Assembly (NCBI RefSeq): GCF_000219625.1
Contig: NC_018217.1
Coordinates: forward strand, 1,984,001 to 2,048,000
DNA length: 64,000 nt
From: Zymoseptoria tritici IPO323
Taxonomy: Eukaryota; Ascomycota; Dothideomycetes; Mycosphaerellales; Mycosphaerellaceae
Reading direction: 5' to 3'
Shown: piece after piece, positions 45,638 through 56,264 of the stretch
Position numbering within the stretch: the first letter of the stretch is position 1
How the letters are laid out: each line of letters begins with the position of its first letter
Notes under the pieces: model-generated
Database searches by the model: none
Seen by the model: only the letters and a program-made list of their open reading frames with translations
What the model was told of the DNA's origin: nothing
Made by a program: the position numbers and the translations under genes

Positions 45638-47095
45638 ATGTCTGGACTGAAGAACACCAGAGTTGCTGTCATCGGCGGCGGTATGGCAGGCCTCGCAGCG
45701 AGCAGATCTCTCCTTGCCGAAGGGTTCAATGTCACGATATTTGAGAGTCGCAGCCAGTTGGGCGGCGTCTGGACTGGAGAAGGATTGACCGGCGGCGGCG
45801 ACGGCCTGATGTATGATGGACTGGAGACTAATGTGGCTCGGTCGATGATGACATTTAGCGACCAGCCATGGCGCGTTACAACGCCACTGTTTCCACCAGA
45901 CAGCTGCGTGAAGGAGTATCTTCAGGACTATGCCAATACGCTTCGAGCATCGCCAGACGGGAGGGAGTCTTTAAGTTGCCGAGTCGGAACACAAGTGATC
46001 GATATACGTTTCGTTCCGGGATCGGAGACATGGGAAGTCATTTCGCAAACAGTGTACAGCTTAAATGGACAGGAAAAGCAAACCTTCCATCGAGTTGTGG
46101 TGGCTATGGGGACTTTCAACACTCCCAGCATGCCGGAAACTGATTTGGGTCGAAGTGAGTGGGAACTTCGTCATCCCGGCACTCTCTTCCATTCCAGCAA
46201 ATATCAGTCTGCAGAGCCCTTCACAGGCAAAGTAAGTTGGCACGGCTTGCGCTTGTCACCACTCAACTAATCCGAATAACAGACTGTTCTCATCGTCGGC
46301 AACGGACCTTCCGCCGCTGGTATTGGCCGACAGATTTGCGAAGTCGCCGACAGGGTCGTGTTCTCACTACGGACCGATCGTCCAATCATTCGCGGAGCGT
46401 ACAAGGCTGGTCCTATCGAGCGCTTGATCCCTAGCCGCAAGACTGTGCACTTCCACGGCACACCCGCTGAGCGCTTCGACTATATCATCTACTGCACTGG
46501 CTTCTTGTACGATTTCCCGTTCCCATCCTGGCGCAACGATCCGCTGTTCAATAGCGGCATCAACATCCCAAATCTGTACCAGCACATCTTCTACCAGCCC
46601 ATACCCACCCTGGCTTTCGTGGGTCTACCAAGAATAACTGCTACCTTCATGATCGCGGAGGCGCAAGCTGCCGTTGTCGCTCGCGTATTCTCCAGGAGGC
46701 TTCCTCAACCAACAGACCGGGAGATGAATCGATGGGAACGCAATGTCCGATCTACCGACCCAAACATGATGATGGCCGTCGCACGTGGGCTTTCCACCCC
46801 TGACGAGTATATCAACCTCCTCCACAACTGGAGTTGGCAAGCAAGGAACTTTTCCCGTGGTCCCGACGTTGACGAGAAGCTTCCGCCATTTTATTGCCGC
46901 TGCATGGTCGAAGCTCAGAAGGTCTCGGATCGGGTCAGGAGGCTATATATGGCGCGTGGAGCGCGGAGATTTGACTTCACGACTTACGGCTCTCTGAATA
47001 TCAGATTGAACATCCCCTGCCCCTCCGCCCGTCGTTCCATGCCTCTGGGTTGTTCTTGCGCTATGGTCGACCGTCAAGCGTCTTGGGACATTTGA
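45638..47095 (+). CDS. Flavin-containing monooxygenase
   Basis: Exons 45638-46231 and 46283-47095 give 468 residues; the 51-base intron joins in phase 0. The FAD-binding fold starts at residue 9 (VAVIGGGMAGLAASR, GxGxxG), with LGGVW following. An FMO-signature-like stretch (HPGTLFHSSKYQ) precedes the second Rossmann fold for NADPH (VLIVGNGPSAAGIG, residues 200-213). DYIIYCTGFLYDFPF is the usual ATG-like region. Such enzymes oxygenate nitrogen, sulfur or carbon of small molecules with NADPH and oxygen. The last 25 residues look unlike the family and may reflect a slightly wrong 3' end. A possible tailoring enzyme for the terpene synthase 4 kb away. Confidence 0.85.
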
Positions 47096-47714
47096 TCGCT
47101 CGAGGCTGGGCTTGTTCAACGGAACAGGATTTCAACATTTGCATGGCGCAAGAAGGACTGGATGGGAATTGGCGTCGAGAGCTGGACTCTCACGCCACTC
47201 GGCGGCTTCTGGCCATGGAGCCATGCCTTAGATGGATTGGTGTTGGTATTAGATGAAGAGACACAGGACACATACCGACGCTGCATTCGGGTTCCAGTTC
47301 TTCTGGTCCAGCTGTACATACTCGCAGATTATATGCATTTGCTCGTGGATCAGAGCATGAAAGACGACATGAGCAAACATGATAGATATGGACAGAGGCT
47401 CACTGAACAATCCATCTTGTTGTCAATCATGCCTTCTGGTTCTCTTTGCATCGGTACCCGCGATCATGATCGCCGGCTACCAATCAATCATGATAATCCA
47501 ACATTCAGCTCGCGCCCTTCTCCCTCGAAGGCTTGGTGGACTCATTCTATTCATGGTGAATTACACCATTCTACCGCTCTCATCGGCCGGTCTACTCTCG
47601 GTCCCTCCAGTATCTCTTCGACTCCGAGCCAAGACACTATCCAGTTGTCAGCAACACCCATAATACAAGGCACGTCTTCAGCATACTTTCGACAGCACCT
47701 TGTTGGCTCCTGAA
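47096..47714 (+). other. Unassigned stretch with membrane-protein-like fragments
   Basis: Three short + frames carry hydrophobic segments (47379-47663 encodes LLVLFASVPAIMIAGY and GGLILFMVNYTILPLSSAGLL). They do not join into one model with good splice sites. It could be a decayed multi-pass membrane gene downstream of the monooxygenase, or chance. Confidence 0.25.
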
Positions 47715-47915
47715 TCATGACTTGTGACCAGCATGGGCTATAGTAACCGATATGGCGGATCGAAAGGCTTCGTCCATAGACTCCTTGGTAAAGTTCTCCT
47801 CCGGATTCCACTTCTCGGTCTTCTTCGCAAATCCTTCGTACGTTTGAAACTCACACCCAAGCTGGTAGGGCTCGTTGGAGGGCAATCTTTTCGAAGGAAG
47901 CGTCGGAAGCTTCAT
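47715..47915 (-). CDS. Small ORF, unit 3 of a tandem family
   Basis: ATG 47915 opens 66 codons. The segment QTYEGFAKKTEKWNPEENFTKESMD matches QTYEDFAKKTEKLNPDVEFTKDLMD of the ORF upstream at 48024-48371, and MKLPTLPS matches IKLASLPT there. No signal peptide, membrane segment or known domain. It may be one exon of a gene or a decayed copy; an in-frame stop separates it from a further matching fragment (MKSNASIKV) at about 47990. Confidence 0.4.
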   Translation of the reverse strand: MKLPTLPSKRLPSNEPYQLGCEFQTYEGFAKKTEKWNPEENFTKESMDEAFRSAISVTIAHAGHKS

Positions 47916-48023
47916 GTTCAATGCTTCTCCTTTCAGAGCCGGCGACTTGGTCCGGGAGGATTCGAAACCTTGATCGAGGCGTTAGACTTCATGAGAATGC
48001 CGTTAGTTGGCTCCTCGTCAGAC

Positions 48024-48371
48024 TCAATATTGCAACTGCACTTGTTCCAAGTGTTTGTTACACAGTGCCTCGTCGGGTGAGTGGCCGCTGTCTGTACTCG
48101 GCGTCGAAGACATGCTTGTCCATGACGGCGAGCAACCGTCGTCCATGAGATCTTTCGTAAATTCAACGTCTGGGTTCAGCTTTTCGGTCTTTTTCGCGAA
48201 GTCTTCATAGGTCTGGCCACTCCAGTCCATCTTCTTGAGCTTCCTCACAGCCTTACGCATAGTGGGCAGCGATGCCAGCTTGATGTTGTCCACTCCCCGA
48301 GGCAGTGGTGCGACCCCATCCAGCTTGTGCTGAAAGCTGTCAACCAGGTCGATCGATGCTTTAGACTTCAT
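48024..48371 (-). CDS. Small hypothetical protein, unit 2 of a tandem family
   Basis: ATG 48371 opens 115 codons: a basic N-terminal half (KMKSKASIDLVDSFQHKLDG, then IKLASLPTMRKAVRKLKKMD) followed by TYEDFAKKTEKLNPDVEFTKD and a Ser/Thr-rich tail. Three related units lie head to tail on this strand (48445-48621, this one, and 47715-47915), sharing the pattern IK, xxLP, then FAKKTEK, NP, EFTK. Unit 1 is the most diverged. I recognise no family. The predicted protein is small, soluble and charged. The units sit between a monooxygenase and a Lys2-type reductase. Confidence 0.45.
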   Translation of the reverse strand: MKSKASIDLVDSFQHKLDGVAPLPRGVDNIKLASLPTMRKAVRKLKKMDWSGQTYEDFAKKTEKLNPDVEFTKDLMDDGCSPSWTSMSSTPSTDSGHSPDEALCNKHLEQVQLQY

Positions 48372-48444
48372 CTTAAGCTTTCCGTCAGTAAATCGTCTCG
48401 GTGGTGTCGGGTTGTAGAGTAGCTCATTTCTAGCAATTGGCGAG

Positions 48445-48621
48445 TCACAACTTTCTCGTCTGCGAATATTTGCCGCGCAATTGGGTTTCGAACTCTGTAT
48501 CGACAACGCTTTTGTCTACGACCCTCAGTGCTTTCTTGTTCGAAGCCGACATCTTGAAGATGGACCTCACGAAACTGGCACAACCAGGCGAATCGAGTCG
48601 AGGGAATTTGATGCTCGGCAT
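48445..48621 (-). CDS. Small ORF, unit 1 of a tandem family
   Basis: ATG 48621 opens 58 codons beginning MPSIKFPRLDSPG, with VVDKSVVDTEFETQLRG near the end. Aligns loosely with units 2 and 3 (IKFPRL with IKLASL and MKLPTL; DTEFET with DVEFTK). It may be a decayed copy or the first exon of a gene spliced to unit 2. Confidence 0.35.
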   Translation of the reverse strand: MPSIKFPRLDSPGCASFVRSIFKMSASNKKALRVVDKSVVDTEFETQLRGKYSQTRKL

Positions 48622-48892
48622 GGCGACTTCGGTGTTGCTCAGAGAGCAGGATATTCCAATGTTGGGGTATGAGTTGCTGTAGAGGCGAGCAGGTCGACAT
48701 GCCGGAGAGCACGCTGAAGAGGTGACACAACGACAGTGGTGGAGAATGTACCAGGGCAGGCAGCCCCCTGTGAGCGAGCTATAGTCTTCTCCTTGCGTCG
48801 TTTGACCGGTCCTTCCAGGCTCCAGGCTGCAGATCTCAAGACGAATCGAGCCAAGATGGGCGCAAGGAAAAAGTGCTGTATCATAGATCTGC

Positions 48893-51800
48893 CTACGACT
48901 TCCCACCACCCCTTCCACCAACCCGATCCAACGCCTCGACCTGCTCCTTGCCCAATACCAGCTCCGGCAACTTCCTCCTTCCCTCCTCCTCCGGCAGCGG
49001 CATGAAGCCTCGCCTCGCCAAGAACGCCAGATACTTGCCTACACTCTCCCCATCCACCGCACTCGGCGTGCCCTTCTCGGCCTCCGCCTCATCAGCCTTC
49101 AACGCACTCTGCGCATTCGCATCGTCCAAGTTCGGTGCCTTCGTCGCGGAGGGCAAGTCGCCCGTGACCATGTGGTACAGCCCGAGAAGCGCCAGTTCGT
49201 CTGTCCCGGTTTGTGGTATCGTCTCGACGTAGGTCTCCACCTTAGCTTTCCACTCCGCATAGGGGACGAGTGGAACTGTATAGCCGAAGTCCTCGAGCAG
49301 TCCAAGGTACTCGTTGAACGTCAACCGCGGCCGAGCGTCGACGTGCGCGAGACTGCCTGACTCGGCATTGAAAGCGACGGCGTTGACCAGTCGTGCGACG
49401 CGATCGACGGGCACCATGTTGATAGTGTTGCTCACATCCGGCCTTGCGCGGACCTGAATGCAGCCTTTGAGCATCCGCACGAGGAAGTCGTCGGTATTGC
49501 TGACGCCCGACTGGGAATGGCCCATGACGTATCCCGAGCGGATGATGACGGCGTTGAGTCCGCGATGGCAGGCTTCGCGGATGAGGCATTCGGAGACCCA
49601 TTTTGTTTGGCCGTAGCCCGTTCCTAGACCCTGAGCGGAAGTGGCAAGGGTGTCGGATTCGGAGACGGGAGTACCGGCATCTGATTGCTTGACGAAGTGT
49701 TCTGTGTCGAGGGCGGAGGTGGATGAGATGAAGGCTAGACGTTTGGACTTGCCAGTCGCGCAGAGCCGGATACATTCGAGGGAGGAGAGCACGTTGGCGG
49801 CTTTGAGGGTGGAGTAGGGGTGTAGCCAGTGCACGCGAGCGCCATTATGGATGATCAGATCTGCTTTGTTAGAGACGCGAGTGTAGTCGGAGGGGGACAT
49901 GCCGAGCTGGGGTCTCTCGAGGTCGCCGATGATGATTTCGAGGTTACCTTCCGTCAGCCACCAGTCGTGCCAGAGACCGTAGGCGGTGCAGGTTTGACGG
50001 ATGCGTTCGGTCCCAGCTTCGACGGATGAGGCGCGGACGTGGGCGTAGACGTGATTGGGGGTTTTGCGCATGAAGGCATCGTGCAGGATGTAGGCTCCTA
50101 GGAAACCAGTGGCTCCGGTCAAAAGTATGTTGATGCCGTCCTTGGAGCTACGCATTGGGCTGCTGGCGATGGTAGGTGGGAGTGCTGCGATCTGAGTGGG
50201 AAGATCGTTCGAGTAGTGCTCGGTCTGCTGCTCATCATGGTCGTCCCCTGCGTCCATGCGTAGATCCACTGGGTTGAGCGAGCGGTCGATGTAGCGTGCG
50301 ACACTTTTCAGTGTTGGCTGGCCACCTGCCATGACGGACATGGGTATATTTGCGCCTTGCCAGCGACGGTTGATCTTGGGGACGATCTGCACGGTCATGA
50401 TGCTGTCTCCGCCAAGATCGTAAAAGCTGGTGTCTCTGGGCAGAGTGTCCGAGGTCTGATTGCGAGTCTTGAGATGAGTTGCCCAGATCTCGGCCAACGC
50501 GGATTCTGTCTCGGTTCGGGCGTCGATGTCGTCAGCTTTGGATGAGGCTCCTAGAATGTCGGCTTGCTCCGGAAACGGCAGTGCTCTCTTGTCGACCTTT
50601 CCATTGGGTGTGAGAGGTAGTCGTAGCATGGGGATGAAAAGCGTCGGCACTGCGTAGGTAGGGAGCTTCTCCTTCAGCCGTTGACGAGCATTTAATGTCA
50701 ACAGCTCAAAGATCTTCATCCGCTCCGCCACTCCCATCGTTTCTTGTGCTGATACTCTTCGTCGAATACCTCCTGCACCGGTCTGTTGCTGTTTCTGATC
50801 CACATTCTCAGAGTACCACTCTCTCCACTTCTGCATATCGGGCACGTAGTATGAAACGAGGATCTGCTCTTCGTTGTGGTCGCGCTTGACCAAGGTAACA
50901 TTCTCACGGATCAAAGGGTGTTGACTGAGGTGCGTGTCAATCTCGCCCAGCTCGATTCTGAACCCACGAATCTTGACTTGATCGTCTGCTCGGCCAACAC
51001 ATTCGACGTTGCCATCGGGCATGTAACGACCCAGATCTCCAGAACGGTACATGCGGTCTCGAGGGCCAAAGTAGCATTCTCTCCACGGCTCAGCTTCTCC
51101 ACCTTCAGCGACTCGCTGCTTGTCTTCAGTAGCCCAGCGTTGCGGATCCACAAACCAGTTGGCCACGAACTTCTCGGCATTTTTCGCAGGATCTCCAAGA
51201 TACTCCTCAGCAAGACCACCAGCACGGACATAAATCTCACCAATCTCGCCAACCTCACATTGTCGCTCCTTCTTCTCACGATCGACGACCAAAAGTTGGA
51301 CGTTCAACATTCCAGTTCCAGCTGGGATGACGTCGCCCATCTTCTCGAGATAGCCAGCATCCTCGTTGAGAGCTGGGATCTCGTAGAAGCTGACGGCTCT
51401 TTGCGTTTCCGTAGTGCCGTACATGTTCTTGATTCTGCAGTTCGGCGCAAGTTGTTGCAGTCGTCGGCAATCGCGTTTGAGCAGCACGTCTCCGACGAAG
51501 AAGGCATTCCGTAGGGTCTCGATCTTGGGCTCTGTACTTCCTAGGAGAATCTGACCCATGGCTGGTGTGAGATGAGTGACCGAGATGGCGTTGACGCTGG
51601 CCCAATTTGCTAGTCGGTCGAAGGTGATGTCCTCTGCTGGTGGCACAATAAGACTGGCACCCAGGAAGAGAGGTGTGAAGATGTCCCTTTGGATCGGGTC
51701 ATGTGCGATTCCACTCAACATCGAGAATCGCTCGTTTTCAGTCAGATTGAATCTTTCGGCCATCCAGGGAAAATAGTAAGCGAGCGAGAAGTGCCGTCCT

Positions 51801-52462
51801 TTGACACCCTTTGGTCGACCTTCTGAGCCAGATGTGAAAGACAGCGTTGGAGTGCTGTCAGGCCCCACTGGGACGCCAGGAAGATCTGCCTTCTTTGGGA
51901 TCTGATCTTGAAGAACATCTGATCCGCCTGCCACTGATCCTCCCACAATAGTTCCATCATCTTGCAACTTCAAAGCCGGTACCTCTGTGCGAAGTTGTAA
52001 ATGGTTGCTGATGTACTCTCGCACGGTCGGACCCAATTGTCCGGCGTCTATCGTAGCCTTCTCGATGTTGACCAACGCTCTCGGCTGCGCGACTTCCAGG
52101 TAGGTAATCTGCCTGTCAGGGGGATACGCAGGATCAATCACACTGAAAGTTGCTCCCGCCTTGAGCACTCCCATGACCGCCACGACAAGATCCACGCCAC
52201 GATGTGCGTAGACCATAACCACTTCTCCCCGCTGTACGCCATTGATCACGAGGTGATGTGCGAGGATGTTGGAGGACTCGTTGATGGTCTTGTAGGTGAA
52301 TTTCCGCTCGGGAGAAGTTGATGATGCGGTCTCCACGACGCATGATCGATCTGGATGTTTCAATGCGTTGGCGGCGAATATCTCATGGATTGCGCCGCGG
52401 TAGTCGGACCACCGTAGATCTGAAGTTGGGTCCGGACGGACATCTTTTGTGTTGCCAGCCAT
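48893..52462 (-). CDS. Lys2-type A-T-R reductase lacking the usual N-terminal region
   Basis: A single exon of 1,189 codons. Adenylation domain about 20-630: LSFTSGSEGRPKGV (207-220), NMYGTTETQRAV, RSGDLGRY, GRADDQVKIRGFRIELGEIDTH, and the lysine in NGKVDK (K625). Carrier domain: DLGGDSIM (682-689), Ser687 bearing phosphopantetheine. Reductase domain: NADPH motif LTGATGFLG (781-789) and catalytic YGQTK (Y950, K954). Core motifs are those of L-2-aminoadipate reductase (SGIAHDPIQRD, VTHLTPAMGQ, FFVGDVLLKRDC), which makes aminoadipate semialdehyde for lysine. Fungal Lys2 is usually about 1,400 residues with some 220 residues before the adenylation domain; here the protein starts right at the adenylation domain (PDPTSDLRWSDYRGAIHEIF). 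Either this is a shorter paralogue, or an upstream exon is missing; I found none in the 1.5 kb upstream. Confidence 0.9.
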   Translation of the reverse strand: MAGNTKDVRPDPTSDLRWSDYRGAIHEIFAANALKHPDRSCVVETASSTSPERKFTYKTINESSNILAHHLVINGVQRGEVVMVYAHRGVDLVVAVMGVLKAGATFSVIDPAYPPDRQITYLEVAQPRALVNIEKATIDAGQLGPTVREYISNHLQLRTEVPALKLQDDGTIVGGSVAGGSDVLQDQIPKKADLPGVPVGPDSTPTLSFTSGSEGRPKGVKGRHFSLAYYFPWMAERFNLTENERFSMLSGIAHDPIQRDIFTPLFLGASLIVPPAEDITFDRLANWASVNAISVTHLTPAMGQILLGSTEPKIETLRNAFFVGDVLLKRDCRRLQQLAPNCRIKNMYGTTETQRAVSFYEIPALNEDAGYLEKMGDVIPAGTGMLNVQLLVVDREKKERQCEVGEIGEIYVRAGGLAEEYLGDPAKNAEKFVANWFVDPQRWATEDKQRVAEGGEAEPWRECYFGPRDRMYRSGDLGRYMPDGNVECVGRADDQVKIRGFRIELGEIDTHLSQHPLIRENVTLVKRDHNEEQILVSYYVPDMQKWREWYSENVDQKQQQTGAGGIRRRVSAQETMGVAERMKIFELLTLNARQRLKEKLPTYAVPTLFIPMLRLPLTPNGKVDKRALPFPEQADILGASSKADDIDARTETESALAEIWATHLKTRNQTSDTLPRDTSFYDLGGDSIMTVQIVPKINRRWQGANIPMSVMAGGQPTLKSVARYIDRSLNPVDLRMDAGDDHDEQQTEHYSNDLPTQIAALPPTIASSPMRSSKDGINILLTGATGFLGAYILHDAFMRKTPNHVYAHVRASSVEAGTERIRQTCTAYGLWHDWWLTEGNLEIIIGDLERPQLGMSPSDYTRVSNKADLIIHNGARVHWLHPYSTLKAANVLSSLECIRLCATGKSKRLAFISSTSALDTEHFVKQSDAGTPVSESDTLATSAQGLGTGYGQTKWVSECLIREACHRGLNAVIIRSGYVMGHSQSGVSNTDDFLVRMLKGCIQVRARPDVSNTINMVPVDRVARLVNAVAFNAESGSLAHVDARPRLTFNEYLGLLEDFGYTVPLVPYAEWKAKVETYVETIPQTGTDELALLGLYHMVTGDLPSATKAPNLDDANAQSALKADEAEAEKGTPSAVDGESVGKYLAFLARRGFMPLPEEEGRRKLPELVLGKEQVEALDRVGGRGGGKS

Positions 52463-54027
52463 TGGAGCGGCTTTTGTTGCGTTTGATCTTTTCTCTCGAA
52501 TCGATCAAGACTTCTTCATGGAACAGTGCTTATATAGGACTTTGCAGAGCATGTGGTGCGTCAATGGCTTGAAGAATCGTAAGTCAGATCGGAATATTGC
52601 TGTTCAGAAGGTCTGATGTTCGTGACTGGTAAAAGTGAAGCCGATATCGCACCGTAAATTCATAGGAGGTATGACGAAGTGTGGTGGTGCTTTCTCTCGG
52701 GAGCAGCCGGCGCTAGTGTTCGCGCACTCTGACCAAGAAGATCACGTCTCACTTGAGCTTCATGTTCGAAGACATACCGGAAGCTGGCTGAGAAGCAACG
52801 TCCTCGTCCATCGGCACGGATTGCGAATTGCCGCCAACCATGATCTCGAAGGACGCCCGCCATTGAAATGCACTGGCCGGCGTCAACGGACCACAGAGCC
52901 AAGGAGTTTGAAAGAGCTGAGTTCGGAACCGTGCAACGGACTATGGAGCCAAAATGGAGAAGCCATGGTCACAACAGCTCGCAATCCGAGGAGAGATGCG
53001 ACGAAGGCGGCGAATGGACATCTCGGTCGTGATGAAGAGCAGCTGTGAAGACTGCAGTACTTCTGGACTGGTAAGTGTGACACTGCCTCGTGGTATAGAG
53101 AGATGCCTACATAGATGCTATTGCGTGCTTGTAAAGTACGTGAATGCTACGCGAAGGAGCTCTTCGTTGGGTCAGACAGGACGGGAGCTAAAGGGTGTAC
53201 ATACCAAGACGCCGCGAGTCAACTTGTGTTGCCGATTTTCCGTCGTAGGCATACCTTCAGGACAATTCTTTGCAGGCTCATGGGACGTTATTCATGTCCA
53301 AGAACGAGTCCAGTTTGAATGCAGCACACGAGTTCTGCCGCGATCAACGTATACTCCGAAATTCACCACGATCTCCATACCCCTCAGAACAACAAGTTCA
53401 TCCTTGCCGTCGAGATTCAGCCCTGCCAGTTTCCCCGCTATCGCCACGAGGCAGATTTTGCGTTTGCGGAGCGCCCGATCGTGGCGTGCAGGGAAAAAGA
53501 GAACTAATGGGCAAGCTTTTGCCAACCCAATGCAAAGACTTTCACGGGAAACTGAACGCACGACAACATCTTTGAAGATGCAGTCGGCGTTCAAGAAACG
53601 CTCGCAGCCACTGATCCGACCGACAAGACGTCGAGACCTTATCGTCATCCATGAGCACAATCCGAACAGAGTTCATTGCAAGATGTACAATGCAAGCCCT
53701 TCCTGTCCACCCAATCTTGGCTCCACCATGGGCCGAGTCTGCGGGCCTGTGAGAGGCTGAGGTCGACGTCAAGTCCGAGAGAGCTCCTGGTCGAGAACAC
53801 CATCGCGGCAACTGCCACCGACCGTGAGCGTGGCGCTCTGTTTATGATGATTTGGAAGCCACTATAGGTCAAGGTATCTTTTCTTCCTCCTCCTCCACAG
53901 CTCCTCCTCCTCACCGACATCCTGTATACATTGTACAGACTTCGTCCGCTCCGTCGTCTTTCATTCATTATCTCTACCTCTCAACCCAATGCTTCACCAC
54001 TATCTCTAGTCCCAGCACACCACCACC
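52463..54027. other. Divergent intergenic, no confident gene
   Basis: About 1.55 kb. A + frame at 52954-53760 (268 codons) is Arg/Ser-rich with no domain and is probably chance. The last 150 bases (53875-54025) are strongly CT-rich, the leader of the transporter gene. Confidence 0.45.
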
Positions 54028-55912
54028 ATGTCCGTCCCCGACCCCGGCATTCCTGGCGCCGTCGCACCCTCCCTCGATCCCACAAAAGGCGCCATAACCA
54101 AAGACTCCAACGGCTCTATCCACGATGACACTCTCTCCGACCCACCTCCAATCGCTCCCGACCAATTCGATCCCGCATACGAAACGTCTCGCTGGGAGAT
54201 CTGGTCCTACTACTCCTACTACATCGGCAACAACGGCCTGACGCTCTTCAACTTCGCGCCCACCGCCGCACAGAATCTCCTTAATCAATATGCGCAGAAA
54301 ATCGGCGGGCCGGACAACACCATGGTTCCCTTCGCGGGTTCCAACCGCACGATCAACTCGGTCATCCTGCTCTGTAACGGCATCAGCTTCGCGATCCAGA
54401 TCGTCATCTTCCTCATCCTCGGGTCCTACGCCGACTTTGGCACATTCCGGCCGAACATCCTGATCGTGCTATCGTTGGTCGCGTGGGGCATTGGATTCGG
54501 TTGGTTGGGCGTGCACACGGTCGACGACTGGCAGACTGGATTGGGACTGTACATCGTCGGATTGATCGCCTACCAGCTATGCCTGACGTACTGGACCGCA
54601 GCCTTCGTAAGAAAACCAAAGGGCAGAAGGCCTGCAGGTACCCGAGATTGTCTCTCGGGCTATGCTGGCGGGTCTTAGCCTGCCCCTTTACCATTGTGTC
54701 CGAACCACTGCTAACCCTTCTGCCCTTCTGTTTTAGCCAGGTCTGGCTCGGAATACACGCGAGCTCCGCGATCGCGCGGAAGAGTTTGAGGCGGGAAAGA
54801 TTACACGGAAAGAGTACGATCACGCGGATAGTATGAAGAGGAACGAGTTGAGCAATGTGGCGTTTTACGTACAAAGTGTAGGAGAGGTGGTCATCCTGGC
54901 GGTGATTGTTGGGGTCTTGTTTGGCGTGGATGTCAACCGCAGTGCCGAGAGGAATAACTATGGTCTGTCGGTGCTGATTGCATTCGCGACGGGAGTGTGG
55001 TTGTTGTTGGCGATTCCGTGGTTCGTGCTGGAGAAGAGACGGCCGGGACAAGATCCGGGGATGAATATCGTGATTGCGGGATTATGGCAGTTGACGAGGG
55101 CGATGAAGGAGATATGGCAGTTGAGACAGTCGCTGTTCTACCTTATCGGTGAGTTTCCAGCGCCCAGAGAACATATGCCAGAGTGCACTGCTAACCCATT
55201 ACATCGGCAGGCTACTTCCTTCTCGGCGACTCCCTCAACACGACCGTAACCGTCATCGCCACCCTCCAATACGAAATCGTCAACTACAATACTCTACAAC
55301 TCACCTACCTCCTCATCGTTGGCATCGTCGCGCAAGCCGTCGGCATCTTCGCCTTCTGGAACATCCAGAAACGCTACAACTTGTCGACGAAAACCATGTT
55401 CAACGCCGTGGCGGTGGGCATCATCCTGCTGGACGGGTGGGGTATGATTGGCATCTGGACGCAGAGTTTCGGATTCCATCACAAGTGGGAGGTTTGGGTG
55501 TATCAGACTTTCTATGGGCTGTTTGTTTGTCCTTGGTATAGTTATAGCCAGACGGTGAGTTGGATCTTCCTCTGCTCTTGTTATTTCGAAATGTTGCTGA
55601 CGGATGCGACAGATGATCTCCGAAGTCACTCCCCGCGGCAAAGAGTTCCTCTTCTTCTCGCTGTTTAGCATTATCGGGAAGACGAGCTCGTTCATCGGAC
55701 CGTTCATCTCCTCGGCCATCATTGACAGGACTGGCAACAATTCCTCGCCGTTCTACTTCCTGTTCGCGTTGAGTTTGGCGAGCGCGGCGTTTTTGTTCGT
55801 CTTTGTGGATGTGGAGAAGAGTCGGGTTGAGCAGGCGGAGTTTTTGGAGCGGGAAAGATTGGCGAAGGAGAGAATCAAGCTGGGGAGGATGAGTGCCGAG
55901 AGCTTAGAGTAG
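54028..55912 (+). CDS. Atg22-like multi-pass transporter (MFS superfamily)
   Basis: Exons 54028-54606, 54737-55148, 55211-55554 and 55613-55912 give 544 residues. About 11-12 hydrophobic segments are visible, starting with SYYSYYIGNNGLTLFNFAPT. The typical Atg22 features are seen: SRWEIWSYYSYYIGNNG early, the cytoplasmic loop RELRDRAEEFEAGKITRKEYD, NVAFYVQSVGEVVIL, and late GIWTQSFGFHHKWEVWVYQ, SQTMISEVTPRGKEFLFFSLFSIIGKTSSFIGPF. Yeast Atg22 exports amino acids from the vacuole; filamentous fungi have several paralogues, some in other membranes with unknown cargo. Exon junctions fit conserved motifs. It could serve as the exporter of the nearby cluster, but nothing proves this. Confidence 0.88.
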
Positions 55913-56264
55913 ACGAAAGGCTTGTGAATATTGTATACACTGCATTCGTTGAAGGGTACAATTGAAAATCGGCTCCAACGTCTCAAGGCTCAGTCAATCG
56001 CTCCACGACGACATTCTTCCTGGCCGTGGTATATTGACAGGCATCTCGAGTATTTGCATGTGAAGACCCGCGATCTATTGCACGTGGGAGAACCAGGATT
56101 CGATACGTCATTGCTACGACGCGAACTTCCATCAACAATTCAAGCCTCAACAACACTTTCATCACGACGTCCTTCCACAACCATACCCATCGCGAGCGAA
56201 TCTCCCGTCATCTCATCATGATACCAGCACTCGGCCGGTGACCCCTCGCCCTCATCTACCCACC

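Noticed and set aside
47941..47985. tRNA-like T-arm (GGTTTCGAATCC on the minus strand)
   Set aside because: No matching acceptor, D or anticodon arms at the right distances; it lies in a stretch related to the small tandem ORFs.
52954..53760. A 268-codon + strand open frame upstream of the transporter
   Set aside because: Arg/Ser-rich, no domain, no splice logic, and overlapping frames on the other strand are equally long. Probably chance.
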